This document shows, piece after piece, positions 10,362 to 18,666 of a stretch of DNA of 64,000 nt. Position 1 is the stretch's first letter. Each line of letters starts with the position of its first letter. This DNA is from Herpetosiphonaceae bacterium. Lineage in GTDB: Bacteria > Chloroflexota > Chloroflexia > Chloroflexales > Herpetosiphonaceae. A model generated the notes under the pieces. It made no database searches. It was given only the letters and a program-made list of their open reading frames with translations, and was not told the DNA's origin. Where the stretch lies: contig BPHZ01000010.1 in the NCBI GenBank assembly GCA_026003835.1, forward strand, positions 1-64,000. The letters run 5' to 3'. The translations under genes and the position numbers were made by a program.

Positions 10362-10771
10362 CTCACTGCCTCATCAAAGGTTTTTTAGTGGAACCAACCG
10401 TATGCGAATATGTAGAAGCGGTCGATACCACTGTTATGGTAGGTGATGGTCTTGGCTGTATTGTTGGAGAAGGAATTCTCGAAGTGGAGTGTCGCTCGCT
10501 TCAACTGCAGTGCGAAGGCTCTCCTTACTAAGCGGAATACGGTGGAGATGAACCGTGATAATGCCATCGAGCGCCTCAAGAATGGCATACTCCGCATGCG
10601 GGAGCACGGTGGGTGGCTGGCCGGTTGTCACTTCCTTAGTTGTCACTTCCTTAAAGGGGAGGCCGACACTCCCTCTGCGGCACAGCGGGGCGTGTTGTCC
10701 GTACCCGATATGATGGTACACCCGTTGTCAAGCGTTTTGGGATAATACACTGATGCATACCGGTTAAACGC
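10362..10771. other. Gap with a 15-bp tandem duplication, no gene recognised
   Basis: About 400 bases upstream of the P450 gene. Several short open frames cross it on both strands, but none has recognisable sequence or a good ribosome site. It contains two adjacent perfect copies of a 15-base unit at 10624-10653. Confidence 0.5.
10624..10653. repeat. Perfect 15-bp tandem repeat
   Basis: GTTGTCACTTCCTTA occurs twice head to tail (10624-10638 and 10639-10653). It could be a regulator-binding pair upstream of the P450 gene, about 260 bases from its start, or simple slippage. Confidence 0.8.
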
Positions 10772-10804
10772 CGAAGCGGTCAGAGATTTTCTCTGACCGC
10801 TTCG
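10772..10804 (-). terminator. Hairpin downstream of the tRNA-Ala pair
   Basis: A perfect 15-bp stem with a 3-base loop: CGAAGCGGTCAGAGA and its complement, 10772-10804. It lies just past the 3' end of the tRNA genes on their strand and is followed by only a short T-run (GTTTAA). A transcription terminator or processing site is likely. Confidence 0.7.
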
Positions 10805-10810
10805 AGGACC

Positions 10811-10887
10811 TGGTGGAGGCGAGGGGACTCGAACCCCTGACCTACGGTCTGCCAGACCGTCGCTACTACCAGCTGAGCTACGCCCCC
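10811..10887 (-). tRNA. tRNA-Ala (anticodon GGC)
   Basis: A 77-base gene with encoded CCA. The acceptor stem GGGGGCG pairs with CGCCTCC. The anticodon stem ACGGT/ACCGT encloses loop CTGGCAG, giving anticodon GGC for codons GCC/GCU. The T-arm has GGTTCGAGTCC. The D-arm reads GCTCAGCTGGTAGTAGC, one T longer than in the neighbouring tRNA-Ala, which upsets the 13-22 pair. This is either a real bulge or a one-base insertion error. Confidence 0.93.
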
Positions 10888-10934
10888 TTGGCACAGGCGA
10901 ACATACCTGTATTCGCCGTTTTAATATCTTTGTG

Positions 10935-11010
10935 TGGTGGAGGTGAGGAGACTCGAACTCCTGGCCTCTACAGTGCGATTGTAGCGCTCTACCAGCTGAG
11001 CTACACCCCC
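10935..11010 (-). tRNA. tRNA-Ala (anticodon CGC)
   Basis: A 76-base gene with encoded CCA. The acceptor stem is GGGGGTG with CACCTCC. The anticodon stem CTACA/TGTAG encloses loop ATCGCAC, giving anticodon CGC for codon GCG. The D-arm GCTCAGCTGGTAGAGC and the T-arm GTTCGAGTC are standard. It is transcribed first, 47 bases ahead of the tRNA-Ala(GGC) gene, and both probably come from one promoter. Confidence 0.95.
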
Positions 11011-11047
11011 ACACTGCGGTTTCGCTCCCGTTTCCACAGCGAGGGAG

Positions 11048-11076
11048 AGTATAACACAGGTCTTTTAACTTGTCAA
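11048..11076 (-). promoter_or_regulatory. Consensus sigma-70 promoter of the tRNA-Ala operon
   Basis: On the minus strand TTGACA (11071-11076), a 17-base spacer and TATACT (11048-11053) lie about 37 bases upstream of the first tRNA. This is a near-perfect housekeeping promoter, as expected for a stable RNA. Confidence 0.85.
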
Positions 11077-11328
11077 ACGCATCCGGCATTCTCTCGGCAT
11101 TAAAAGCACCGTGCTCCTGGCACGAAAAATGGTGGGAGGCGCCAGGGGCCTTGCTGAGATGCGCACCTGGGCAGCCTGGACATCGACAGATCCCCAAAAG
11201 AGGTGCCGGGCTCTGGACTGTAAATCAGAGGAAAGAGATGAGATGGACTCAATAGAGCTGCACCGATTGGCGGATGACGGCTGTGCCCTGTACGACATCC
11301 GCTGTGTACAGCTCCAGGGGCGCTGCAC
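11077..11328. other. Gap upstream of the response regulator
   Basis: About 250 bases with no supported gene. A short inverted repeat CTGTAC...GTACAG (11288-11311) lies just ahead of the response regulator start; its arms are only 6 bases, so I attach no function to it. Confidence 0.45.
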
Positions 11329-11691
11329 ATGAAAACCGTGTTGATCGTCGATGATGAGCTTGCGATTGCCGATATGCTGGCAGTGATGCTTGAGGATGAG
11401 GGCTACCACGTCATGACGGCGGAAAACGGGCGTGAAGCGCTGATCCGTCTGGCACAGGTGCGTCCCGATGTCGTTCTCTGTGACGTTATGATGCCGCTTC
11501 TCGACGGTCGCGAGCTGTGCAAGGCCATGCAATCTTCAGCGGACTATCAGTCGATCCCTATCATTATGATGAGCGCGGCCTCGGCATGGCAGGCGGGAAC
11601 CGACTGTCGCTACGCGGCGTTTCTGAGCAAGCCCTTCGATCTTAATGAAGTGCTTTCCGTGATCGAACAGCTGATTGGTCCGCCTAAATAA
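11329..11691 (+). CDS. Single-domain response regulator (CheY-like receiver)
   Basis: A 120-residue receiver domain with no output domain. The acidic pair is D8-D9 (IVDDE), the phospho-acceptor D52 sits in VVLCDVMMP, S82 stands at the usual Thr/Ser switch position and K101 is in SKPFD. It would be phosphorylated by a histidine kinase not present in this window and act by protein contact. The start follows AGGGGCG. A terminator hairpin follows at 11708. It is monocistronic, with no kinase neighbour, so its pathway cannot be named. Confidence 0.92.
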   Translation: MKTVLIVDDELAIADMLAVMLEDEGYHVMTAENGREALIRLAQVRPDVVLCDVMMPLLDGRELCKAMQSSADYQSIPIIMMSAASAWQAGTDCRYAAFLSKPFDLNEVLSVIEQLIGPPK

Positions 11692-11707
11692 CCCCTTGAA
11701 AAAGGCT

Positions 11708-11735
11708 CAGGGGTAGGGAGCTTATCCTACCCCTG
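11708..11735. terminator. Bidirectional terminator between the response regulator and ilvE
   Basis: A perfect 10-bp stem CAGGGGTAGG/CCTACCCCTG with an 8-base loop, between two convergent genes. On the minus strand it is followed within three bases by TTTTT, so it mainly serves ilvE. Confidence 0.8.
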
Positions 11736-11774
11736 GAAAGAGCAAGGCCGATCTCGCGCAGTGGAGCCGGCCGA

Positions 11775-12695
11775 TTAAACATACTCAAGCCAGCCCCAGC
11801 GATCCTCTAGCTCTCCCCCTATAAGGTTAAAGAACGCCTTCTGAACCTGCTCGGTAACAGGGCCACGCCGTCCTGCGCCGATCTGGATACGATCCACAGA
11901 GCGAATCGGGGTCACCTCAGCGGCAGTGCCGGTAAAGAAGATTTCATCGGCGAGGTAGAGCATCTCGCGAGGTATGCGCTGCTCAACCACCTCGATGCCG
12001 AGATCCTGAAGCAGCGTCATCACGGTTTCGCGAGTGATCCCCTGCAAGATCGATGCGCCGAGGGGTGGCGTCACGACGCGACCATTACGGACCAGGAAGA
12101 TATTCTCGCCGCTGCCCTCGCTAATATAGCCATCACTGCCGAGTACAATCCCTTCGGTGTAGCCATCCTGCTTGGCCTCCATCTTCACCAATTGGGAGTT
12201 CATATAGTTGCCGCCGGCCTTTGCCATCGACGGCAGGGTGTTCGGCGCTATGCGCGTCCACGACGAGACGCAAACATCAACACCCTGCTCCAGCGCTTCC
12301 TCGCCAAGATAGCGCCCCCAATCCAGGGCAGCAATCGCAACCTCGACCGGGCAGGAGGTCGGATCGACGCCAAGCGAGTCGTAACCGCGCCAGACAACCG
12401 GGCGCAGATAGGCGGAGCGAAGCTTGTTGGCCCTCACCACCTCCTTGCAGGCCTCGTTGATCTCTGCGGGTGTAAAGGGAATGTTCATACGATAGATCTT
12501 GGCCGAGTCGAAAAGACGGCGGGTATGCGCCGCCAGGCGAAAGATTGCGGGGCCGCTTGGCGTGTCGTAGCAGCGAATGCCCTCGAAGACGCTTGACCCA
12601 TAGTGAACAACATGGGAGAGGACATGAATCGTCGCCTTATCCCATTCAACCAGTTCGCCGTTGAACCAGATGTAATCGGACTTCTTCATTGGCAT
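11775..12695 (-). CDS. ilvE: Branched-chain amino acid aminotransferase
   Basis: A PLP enzyme (fold type IV) that interconverts Leu, Ile and Val with their 2-keto acids using glutamate, the last step of branched-chain synthesis. The 306-residue length is standard. Visible marks are [16 protein letters not shown] near the N-terminus, PLP lysine K159 in [13 protein letters not shown], the [14 protein letters not shown] segment, and the phosphate-binding LQGITRETV region. The start at 12695 follows GGAGGAG. The gene stands alone and is closed by the hairpin at 11708-11735. It is relevant to the leucine-linked regulation of leuS at 28 kb, but no leader peptide is seen upstream of ilvE. Confidence 0.95.
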   Translation of the reverse strand: MPMKKSDYIWFNGELVEWDKATIHVLSHVVHYGSSVFEGIRCYDTPSGPAIFRLAAHTRRLFDSAKIYRMNIPFTPAEINEACKEVVRANKLRSAYLRPVVWRGYDSLGVDPTSCPVEVAIAALDWGRYLGEEALEQGVDVCVSSWTRIAPNTLPSMAKAGGNYMNSQLVKMEAKQDGYTEGIVLGSDGYISEGSGENIFLVRNGRVVTPPLGASILQGITRETVMTLLQDLGIEVVEQRIPREMLYLADEIFFTGTAAEVTPIRSVDRIQIGAGRRGPVTEQVQKAFFNLIGGELEDRWGWLEYV

Positions 12696-12906
12696 GGGTT
12701 TTTCTCCTCCAATCGATATGGGGCGGCTGTCCGACAGGTAGCTTCTGGCGCTGTAGGTCCGGCAGCAAAAGGCGCCTTTGCCTCCTTCGTATTATACATG
12801 ACTCGCATCATTGTAACTTGGCTTTGCTATGGTCCATATCTTGCTGGTGGACGACAGGCGCGACGGTTGTGCGTCGTGAAAAGAGAATGAGAGGGAGGCT
12901 TCCACC

Positions 12907-13131
12907 ATGGTTAAGGGTAAAGGTGCGGCTCTGCTCGCTCTAGGGCTTGCCGGGGCAGCGTACTTCTTCAGAAACAAGCAACAGGTCAAACATACGGTCG
13001 AGGAGATCACCAATCGGGCGCAGGAGAAGCTCAGGGAGCGCCGCCAGCCGGCCGATCTGCAGCGCTCGCAGCATGTCGGCGACTGGTCACGGAGAGATAT
13101 CGACCAGGATCCCTTGGGCCAGGTACGCTGA
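12907..13131 (+). CDS. Small membrane-anchored protein (YtxH-like)
   Basis: A 74-residue protein with one N-terminal hydrophobic segment (AALLALGLAGAAYFF), then a highly charged helical tail (VEEITNRAQEKLRERRQ). It resembles small YtxH-type stress-associated membrane proteins, but the similarity is general. A ribosome site GAGAGGGAGG precedes the ATG at 12907. No function can be assigned. Confidence 0.7.
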   Translation: MVKGKGAALLALGLAGAAYFFRNKQQVKHTVEEITNRAQEKLRERRQPADLQRSQHVGDWSRRDIDQDPLGQVR

Positions 13132-13390
13132 TCGTAGATCGGTATGCCTTATCCGCGATGGTAGCTTGCGCAGGCGAGCTGCCGTAGGGCTGGTTGCCAG
13201 AATCATAGGGCAGGCGCCAGGGTGGAGTACAGAGAAGCGGGTAGGCCCGATGTTCATCTCTGGAAAGACCTGAAGCGATCCTTCTGTTTGCCTGTGACTT
13301 ATGCTATCATAGCCTATGCGGGAGTGCAACCGCGACAACGAATCAGAAGGGCGGGGTGATGCTCCCCGCCCGCTCGCTTCGGAGGGTGTC

Positions 13391-13939
13391 ATGAATTTGT
13401 GGCATGAGCTGGAGCCTGGTCCATCGGTGCCGGATATCATCTATGCAATTGTTGAAATTCCGCGGGGATCGCGAAATAAGTACGAGTTTCACAAAGAGAC
13501 TGGTGCGATCAAGCTGGATCGTGTGCTGTATTCGCCGGTGCATTATCCCGGTGATTATGGCTTTATTCCGCGCACGTACTACGACGACGGCGATCCGCTC
13601 GATATCCTGGTGATGACCAATGCGCCGACCTTTCCGGGCTGTATTGTCGAAGTCCGGCCGATCGGCATGTTTCGCATGCTCGACAAGGGGCAGACAGATG
13701 ATAAAATCTTAGGAGTGATTCACGACGATCCGTTTTTTGCCGACTACCACGAATATACTGATTTGCCACAGCACTTCCTGAAGGAGGTAACCCACTTCTT
13801 CAGCGTTTATAAAGATTTGGAGGGAGTGCGAGTGCAGCCGCTGCACTGGGAGGGAGCTGCTGTGGCGAAAGAGCGCATTATGTATTCGATTAATCACTAC
13901 TGGGACTATCGCGCCGGGCGTTTGAAGAAGATGATCTGA
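13391..13939 (+). CDS. ppa: Inorganic pyrophosphatase (family I)
   Basis: Hydrolyses pyrophosphate to two phosphates in the cytoplasm and pulls nucleotide and protein synthesis forward. The 182-residue length is usual. Family signatures are KYEFHKETG, the YPGDYGFIPRT segment, the metal-binding DDGDPLDILV (three Asp) and the later DDPFFADY and HFF...YKDLEG. The ATG at 13391 follows GGAGGGTGTC and gives the standard MNLWHELEPG start, so I prefer it to the longer open frame from 13316. A Nudix gene follows after 11 bases, which fits one operon of phosphate-ester clean-up enzymes. Confidence 0.96.
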   Translation: MNLWHELEPGPSVPDIIYAIVEIPRGSRNKYEFHKETGAIKLDRVLYSPVHYPGDYGFIPRTYYDDGDPLDILVMTNAPTFPGCIVEVRPIGMFRMLDKGQTDDKILGVIHDDPFFADYHEYTDLPQHFLKEVTHFFSVYKDLEGVRVQPLHWEGAAVAKERIMYSINHYWDYRAGRLKKMI

Positions 13940-13950
13940 GGTTATAGGGG

Positions 13951-14409
13951 ATGGTACGGAACGAGCCCTTCAGCCAACAGCGGTCACTTATGGCCTATTC
14001 CGCTGGCGGGGTTTGCTACCGCTTTCAAAATGGTCAGCTGCAGGTAGTGCTTATTGCTACGCAGGGCACTAGCCGTTGGGGGCTGCCAAAGGGCCAGGTT
14101 GGAGAGGGTGAGGCGCCTGCTGAGGCAGCGCGGCGCGAGCTTAGCGAGGAAACAGGCATCGAGGGTACGGTGATCCAGCCCCTTGAGACCATCGAATACT
14201 GGTTTCGCTCAGGTTCGCTGCGAGTTCACAAGTTCGTCGATTTTTTTCTCCTGAAATATAGCGGTGGTTCTCTTGCGCCACAGCTAACAGAGGTGGACGA
14301 CGCTCGTTGGTTTGGTATCGACGAGGCAATTCGACTGGTGAGCTTTCCGCGTGAGCGAGGGGTTCTGGAGAAGGTACTCCAGCTCTGGCAGTCCAGGCAG
14401 TTGAGCTAA
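13951..14409 (+). CDS. Nudix hydrolase
   Basis: A 152-residue pyrophosphohydrolase acting on nucleoside-diphosphate-linked compounds. The full Nudix box is present: G-x5-E-x7-REL-x-EE-x-GI, seen as GQVGEGEAPAEAARRELSEE followed by TGI. The AYSAGGVCYRF strand and the WGLPKGQ motif are typical of the Ap4A or 8-oxo-dGTP hydrolase types. The substrate cannot be told from sequence. It lies 11 bases downstream of ppa and is probably cotranscribed. An in-frame ATG at 13990 is an alternative start. Confidence 0.92.
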   Translation: MVRNEPFSQQRSLMAYSAGGVCYRFQNGQLQVVLIATQGTSRWGLPKGQVGEGEAPAEAARRELSEETGIEGTVIQPLETIEYWFRSGSLRVHKFVDFFLLKYSGGSLAPQLTEVDDARWFGIDEAIRLVSFPRERGVLEKVLQLWQSRQLS

Positions 14410-14638
14410 GGCGTCTGATCCGCGCAGTTCCTCATCTATCCTTTACAAGTTACTCATCCGGCTCTCATTTTTTTTTGGTTATATTTTAGCTAGTCCTCGC
14501 TCGGCACAGGCAAAGGCTTCAACTGGTGACATGCAGGTGGCAGAAGCTGGCGCCTGCTGCCCGGCCACCTCGTCGGGCAGAATGAGAGCCGACGAATACC
14601 CCGCTGGTCCGCCACCGGGACGGCGTCTGAGACCCCGG

Positions 14639-14669
14639 CCAGCCTTGCGCCCCTCTCGCGTAAGGCTGG
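14639..14669 (+). terminator. Rho-independent terminator
   Basis: An 11-bp stem CCAGCCTTGCG with CGTAAGGCTGG (one G-T pair) and a 9-base loop, followed on the plus strand by the T-rich CTTTCTCTTTATCTTTT. It lies between the Nudix gene and the convergent TPR gene and probably serves the ppa-Nudix transcript. Confidence 0.7.
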
Positions 14670-14684
14670 CTTTCTCTTTATCTT

Positions 14685-15560
14685 TTACAGATCCAGCTCG
14701 TGAAGCGCTCGCCATGCCAGGCCCACGAAGCGGCCCTCCGGGTCTGTGGTTGCGACGCGGCGCAGTGCTGCCTCAGCCCCCTGCATATCGCCGAGCCGGC
14801 GGTTGAGCAGGCCAAGACGATAGAGCAGCTCGGCGCGCAGACCGGCGGGGCAGGCGGCAAGCTCCGCCATAGCGGCCTTAAGCTCGGCCTCGGCTGCCCG
14901 CTGTTGTCTATGCTGTGCCAGTGCCTCTGCAAGCAGGACATGTGCGTGGGCCCGCTCTGCTGGGTGTCGCGCGATCGAGAGAGCACGCCGAGCGAGCTGA
15001 ATGGCTTCGTAGGCTGCGCCGTCCACCTGGAGCGCCAGCTCCGCCAACCGGCTATAGCCCCAGGGGCGATCTGCATTGAGGAGGAGCGCATAGAGTGCGT
15101 GAGCTCGGGCGCCGGCGGTATCGCCGGAGGCGGCGAGGATGACGCTCATCTCGGCGTGGAGAGCGCCGTGGCCGGGAAACAGCCCAATTGCTTTGTGTAG
15201 CGCTTCCTGTGCGGCCGGCAGGTCGCCACTGCTTCTGCGTGCCTGCGCCCAGAGCGCCAGCCCATCGGCGGAAAGTGGGTGGAGATACAGAGACCAGCGA
15301 GCCAGGCGGCTGGCTCGTCTGTACGCTCCAGCGTCAAGCGCCTGACCAGCAAGGATGAGCAGCGCTGTCCGTAGGAGAAAGGTTATGCTGATTGCGAGGC
15401 CGGCGAACGCAAGGAAGGGTGGCCGCCCGAGAGCGATGTGGAGGCAGAACACCGTGGGCAGCAGCACACCCTCCGGAACCAACAGTAAACGGCGGCCAAG
15501 CGCGGCTAGTGGGCGCAGCCACCAACCCTGAAGGATGGATGGTTTGATCATTGGCGCCAT
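14685..15560 (-). CDS. Membrane-anchored TPR protein
   Basis: About 291 residues. The ATG at 15560 (MAPMIKPSI) follows AAGGAG with a 6-base gap, so I prefer it to the upstream ATG at 15590. Two hydrophobic segments lie in the first ~75 residues (LLLVPEGVLLPTVFCLHIAL and FLAFAGLAISITFLLRTALL). Helical repeats of TPR type follow (YRRASRLARWSLYLHP, AQEALHKAIGLFPGHG, AEAALRRVATTDPEGRF). It probably assembles a complex on the cytoplasmic face. No enzymatic motif is seen. It is not in a clear operon. Confidence 0.72.
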   Translation of the reverse strand: MAPMIKPSILQGWWLRPLAALGRRLLLVPEGVLLPTVFCLHIALGRPPFLAFAGLAISITFLLRTALLILAGQALDAGAYRRASRLARWSLYLHPLSADGLALWAQARRSSGDLPAAQEALHKAIGLFPGHGALHAEMSVILAASGDTAGARAHALYALLLNADRPWGYSRLAELALQVDGAAYEAIQLARRALSIARHPAERAHAHVLLAEALAQHRQQRAAEAELKAAMAELAACPAGLRAELLYRLGLLNRRLGDMQGAEAALRRVATTDPEGRFVGLAWRALHELDL

Positions 15561-15658
15561 TCTGCACTCCTTCTTTCGCGATGCTTGCATACCACGGAGT
15601 ATATCGCGAAGATGTGACAGGGAATGTCACAGAAGGGCGCAGGCGCAAGAAATAACAG

Positions 15659-15685
15659 GGGGCCGGCCATCATCTGGCCGGCCCC
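15659..15685 (-). terminator. Terminator of the ferredoxin gene
   Basis: A perfect 11-bp stem GGGGCCGGCCA/TGGCCGGCCCC with a 5-base loop, 17 bases past the ferredoxin stop, followed on that strand by CTGTTATTTCTT. Confidence 0.8.
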
Positions 15686-15701
15686 AGGGCGTTGGGAGAC
15701 T

Positions 15702-15935
<234 letters not shown>

Positions 15936-16130
15936 GGGTTTCCTCCTTTAGATGCACAAGCGAAATCTCTCACTTCAGGATCGAGTATAGCGCATCTGTG
16001 GGAAGCTGTAGATGACATCGATCAAACAGCGCCGATCAATTCGGCGCTGGAAAACAGGCGTTTCCGGCATAGACAAGAGGGCTCTTTCTCACTAGAATAG
16101 AGGCAATCTGATGATCCGTGAGGAGGAGCG

Positions 16131-16724
16131 ATGCAGCCTGAGCGAATCCTGCCGGCGGCGCCGATGCCTGGCGATGACCAGACGCTATTGAGGCAGGCTG
16201 CGGCTGGGGATGCGGCGGCTCTGGGTCTACTCTACGACCGCTACGGAAAGCTGGTCTACAGCGTCGCACTCAGAATCACGGGCGATCGTGGCAGCGCCGA
16301 GGAGGTGACCCAGGATACATTTCTGCGCCTATGGCAGCATGCCGGGCGTTATCAGGCCGAGCGCGGTAGCCTGGTCTCGTGGCTGCTGACCATCGCGCAG
16401 CGGCGCGCAATTGATGAGCTGCGTGGCAGAAACGGAGCACGCCGCAGACATGAGGTGAGCCTGCCCGAGATCCCCCCGCTTCAGCAGGCGAGTGATATTT
16501 CAGGTTTAATGCAACTGCGCGTCGATCTCCAACAAGCGCTGGCGGATTTGCCGGCTGCCCAGCGTGAGGCTATCGAGCTGCTGTTTTTTGGCGGGCTGAA
16601 CCGGCGAGAGATTGCCCGCCGCACCGGCAACCCACTCGGAACAGTCCATACCCGCTTGCGTCTTGGCCTTGAAAAACTGCGCTCGATCTTTCTGAAGCCC
16701 GATCAAGAGCAAGAGTCGGGCTGA
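16131..16724 (+). CDS. ECF-type RNA polymerase sigma factor
   Basis: A 197-residue extracytoplasmic-function sigma factor of the SigK/RpoE kind. Region 2 is FGLLYDRYGKLVYS-like (LGLLYDRYGKLVYSVALRI) with AEEVTQDTFLRLWQ and the -10-recognition SWLLTIAQRRAIDELR. Region 4 has LPAAQREAIELLFFGGLNRR and TVHTRLRLGLEKLR, the -35 helix-turn-helix. It directs transcription of a stress regulon when released by its anti-sigma factor, encoded 95 bases downstream. The ATG at 16131 is preceded by GAGGAG. Sigma, anti-sigma and a cupredoxin lie in one direction and form a plausible autoregulated unit. Confidence 0.94.
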   Translation: MQPERILPAAPMPGDDQTLLRQAAAGDAAALGLLYDRYGKLVYSVALRITGDRGSAEEVTQDTFLRLWQHAGRYQAERGSLVSWLLTIAQRRAIDELRGRNGARRRHEVSLPEIPPLQQASDISGLMQLRVDLQQALADLPAAQREAIELLFFGGLNRREIARRTGNPLGTVHTRLRLGLEKLRSIFLKPDQEQESG

Positions 16725-16819
16725 TATAGGTGTGCTACGCCTCCAGGCTACGTATCTTAAAAATGAAAGGTTCAACGATTCTTTTCCAGGAGCTGTAATC
16801 AAAGATCTCCGAGGAGAGT

Positions 16820-17584
16820 ATGCACGAGGACGTTCCTACAGGCTGTGGTGATCCTCACTGTGAGGAGATCGCTGCGCTTACGGGTGCCGCCGCGCTGGGC
16901 TCAGAGCTTGAGCCCAATGAATGCGCCCGGCTCGTCGCTTATCTGGCCGGCTGCGAACGCTGTCGATACCGGCTCAAGGAGTATGCTGCCATCGCGCAAC
17001 TACTACCCCTTTGTGTCCCTGAGATCGAGCCGCCTGCGTCCCTGCGTGAGCGGATCGTGGCGGCAGCACAGGGTGGGCAGCAATCGCGCCCACGCAGGCG
17101 GCGAACGTTCGCCTGGCGGCGCTTGCTGGTTCCTGCCCTGGGATTGCTGGCAGCGCTGATGCTCGTCTGGAATCTGATGCTCCAGTGGGAGATCAGGCAG
17201 CAACAGGTGCGGGCGGCGCACAACCGTGCTCTCTTGCTGTCGCTGTTTGGCGACACGGATGCGCGGGAGCGGAGGCTGGAGGCGACCGATGTTGCGCCTG
17301 AGGCGACTGGCCGTCTCTGGCTGGCACCAGATGCTGGGGCGCTTGGCCTCTACGTCGATAAGCTTCCGCCACTGCCGCCCGACCAGGTCTATCAGATCTG
17401 GCTTATCCGCGATGGCAAACGGGTGAGCGGCGGGACCTTCAGCGTCGATCAGCGTGGTCGCGCATGGTTGATTGTGCAGCCTGAGGAGCCGTTGGATTCG
17501 TTCGACGCCGTGGGAATCACTGCCGAGCCTGAGCCGGGCAGCCCTGGACCAACCGGGCCAAAATATCTTGGAAATACGCTCTAG
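16820..17584 (+). CDS. Anti-sigma factor, RskA-like, membrane-bound
   Basis: 254 residues. The N-terminal ~75 residues form a zinc-anti-sigma-like helical domain with CERCRYRL; the His that normally stands four residues before the first Cys is a Tyr here (AYLAGCERC). A basic RPRRRR stretch and one membrane helix (LLVPALGLLAALMLVWNLML) follow. The extracytoplasmic C-terminus is the RskA/anti-sigma-K fold, with QVYQIWLIRDGKRVSGGTF and the end motif AVGITAEPEPGSPGPTGP. It would hold the upstream sigma factor inactive until its outer domain senses a signal. The start at 16820 follows GAGGAG. Family assignment is good; the signal is unknown. Confidence 0.9.
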   Translation: MHEDVPTGCGDPHCEEIAALTGAAALGSELEPNECARLVAYLAGCERCRYRLKEYAAIAQLLPLCVPEIEPPASLRERIVAAAQGGQQSRPRRRRTFAWRRLLVPALGLLAALMLVWNLMLQWEIRQQQVRAAHNRALLLSLFGDTDARERRLEATDVAPEATGRLWLAPDAGALGLYVDKLPPLPPDQVYQIWLIRDGKRVSGGTFSVDQRGRAWLIVQPEEPLDSFDAVGITAEPEPGSPGPTGPKYLGNTL

Positions 17585-17666
17585 AGAGATTCTATCGCTG
17601 ACCTCATCCCGTACCTTCTTTTAGAGACAGCGCGATGGGTGCTGTCCCGTTGAGCAAGGAGGTACT

Positions 17667-18566
17667 ATGAGGCGCATAACTTATCTCATCGCCGTGGCCC
17701 TCTCGCTTGGCCTGCTGGCAGCGTTCCTCCCCGGCAGCTATGTCGCCGCTGCTCCCCCTGCAGCAACAGTTGAAGTCGCTGCTGCCGATTTCGAGTTTCA
17801 ACCGCAGAGCGTTACGATCAACGCCGGAGATACTATCACCTGGACGAATACGGGCGCGGCGCCGCATACGGCAACTGCCAGCGATGGATCGTGGGACTCT
17901 GGTAACCTGGATCCCGGCCAGACATTCTCTCGAACCTTTGATACGCCGGGCACCTATAATTACTATTGCAGATACCACGGGACGCCGCAAGGAACAGGCA
18001 TGGCCGGCACAATTGTGGTCCAGGCTCAAGCTCAGCCCACCCCCGCTCCGGCCACTCCCACGGCGGCACCTGCTCCAACGGAGCCTGCGCCAACGCAACC
18101 GCCAGGCGTGACACCCTCTATTCAGGCTAATGACCAGCCGTTGGAGAACAACACGATCACCGTGGAGCGGGTGGTGGCGGCACAGGATGGCTGGATTGTT
18201 GTCCACCTCGACGAGAACGGCAGGCCCGGCCCGGTGATCGGCCATACAGCAGTCAGTGCCGGCGAGAGCGCCAATGTCCAGGTGCCGCTTGATCAGCCGC
18301 CGAGCCCTGGCACGATGATCTGGCCGATGCTGCACATTGATGCGGGTAGTATCGGTGTGTACGAGTTCCCTGGCCCCGATAGCCCGGTAACAGTGGACGG
18401 CCAGATCGTCATGGTGCAGATAACGGTAACAGCCGCAGGAGAGGCTGCTCCCGGCCAGCTACCGAGAACTGGCTCCGGCGATATGACCAGTTTGTGGCTG
18501 CTTGGTGGATTGGCACTGGCGCTGCTGGCCGCCGGTGCGTTCATCAGGCGTCGCCGCACAGCCTAA
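17667..18566 (+). CDS. Secreted cupredoxin with LPXTG-type cell-wall anchor
   Basis: 299 residues. A signal peptide (ITYLIAVALSLGLLAAF) is followed by a plastocyanin-like domain, FEFQPQSVTINAGDTITWTN. Its type-1 copper ligands are visible: His in APHTATA, then Cys and His in YYCRYHGT, and a Met in GTGMAG. A Pro/Thr/Ala-rich linker precedes a second beta domain (~residues 150-265). The C-terminus is LPRTG, a hydrophobic helix and RRRR, which matches a sortase substrate. No sortase is in the window. The position right after sigma and anti-sigma genes suggests it is a target of that sigma factor. The role is probably copper-dependent electron transfer or copper binding at the cell surface. Confidence 0.88.
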   Translation: MRRITYLIAVALSLGLLAAFLPGSYVAAAPPAATVEVAAADFEFQPQSVTINAGDTITWTNTGAAPHTATASDGSWDSGNLDPGQTFSRTFDTPGTYNYYCRYHGTPQGTGMAGTIVVQAQAQPTPAPATPTAAPAPTEPAPTQPPGVTPSIQANDQPLENNTITVERVVAAQDGWIVVHLDENGRPGPVIGHTAVSAGESANVQVPLDQPPSPGTMIWPMLHIDAGSIGVYEFPGPDSPVTVDGQIVMVQITVTAAGEAAPGQLPRTGSGDMTSLWLLGGLALALLAAGAFIRRRRTA

Positions 18567-18577
18567 CAGCCTGGTGG

Positions 18578-18665
18578 TTTATTCATACGAGGTCATGATG
18601 AGATCCGGAGGAGTGATGCCCCTCCGGATCTCTTTTGTTATCAGTATCAATGTGATTGACCCTGA
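18578..18665 (+). repeat. Dispersed intergenic repeat, copy A (with terminator hairpin 18601-18631)
   Basis: Contains an 11-bp stem AGATCCGGAGG/CCTCCGGATCT followed by CTTTTGTT, which would end the cupredoxin transcript. The block then carries TATCAATGTGATTGACC, shared with copies B and C. One member of a repeat family described in the findings. Confidence 0.65.
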
Positions 18666-18666
18666 G

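Noticed and set aside
10385..10745. Open frames of 60-100 codons in the gap upstream of the P450
   Set aside because: Frames on both strands overlap each other, have no ribosome site, and show no recognisable domain or membrane signal.
11288..11311. Inverted repeat CTGTAC...GTACAG ahead of the response regulator
   Set aside because: Arms of six bases with a 12-base gap are expected by chance; there is no second copy or link to a regulator.
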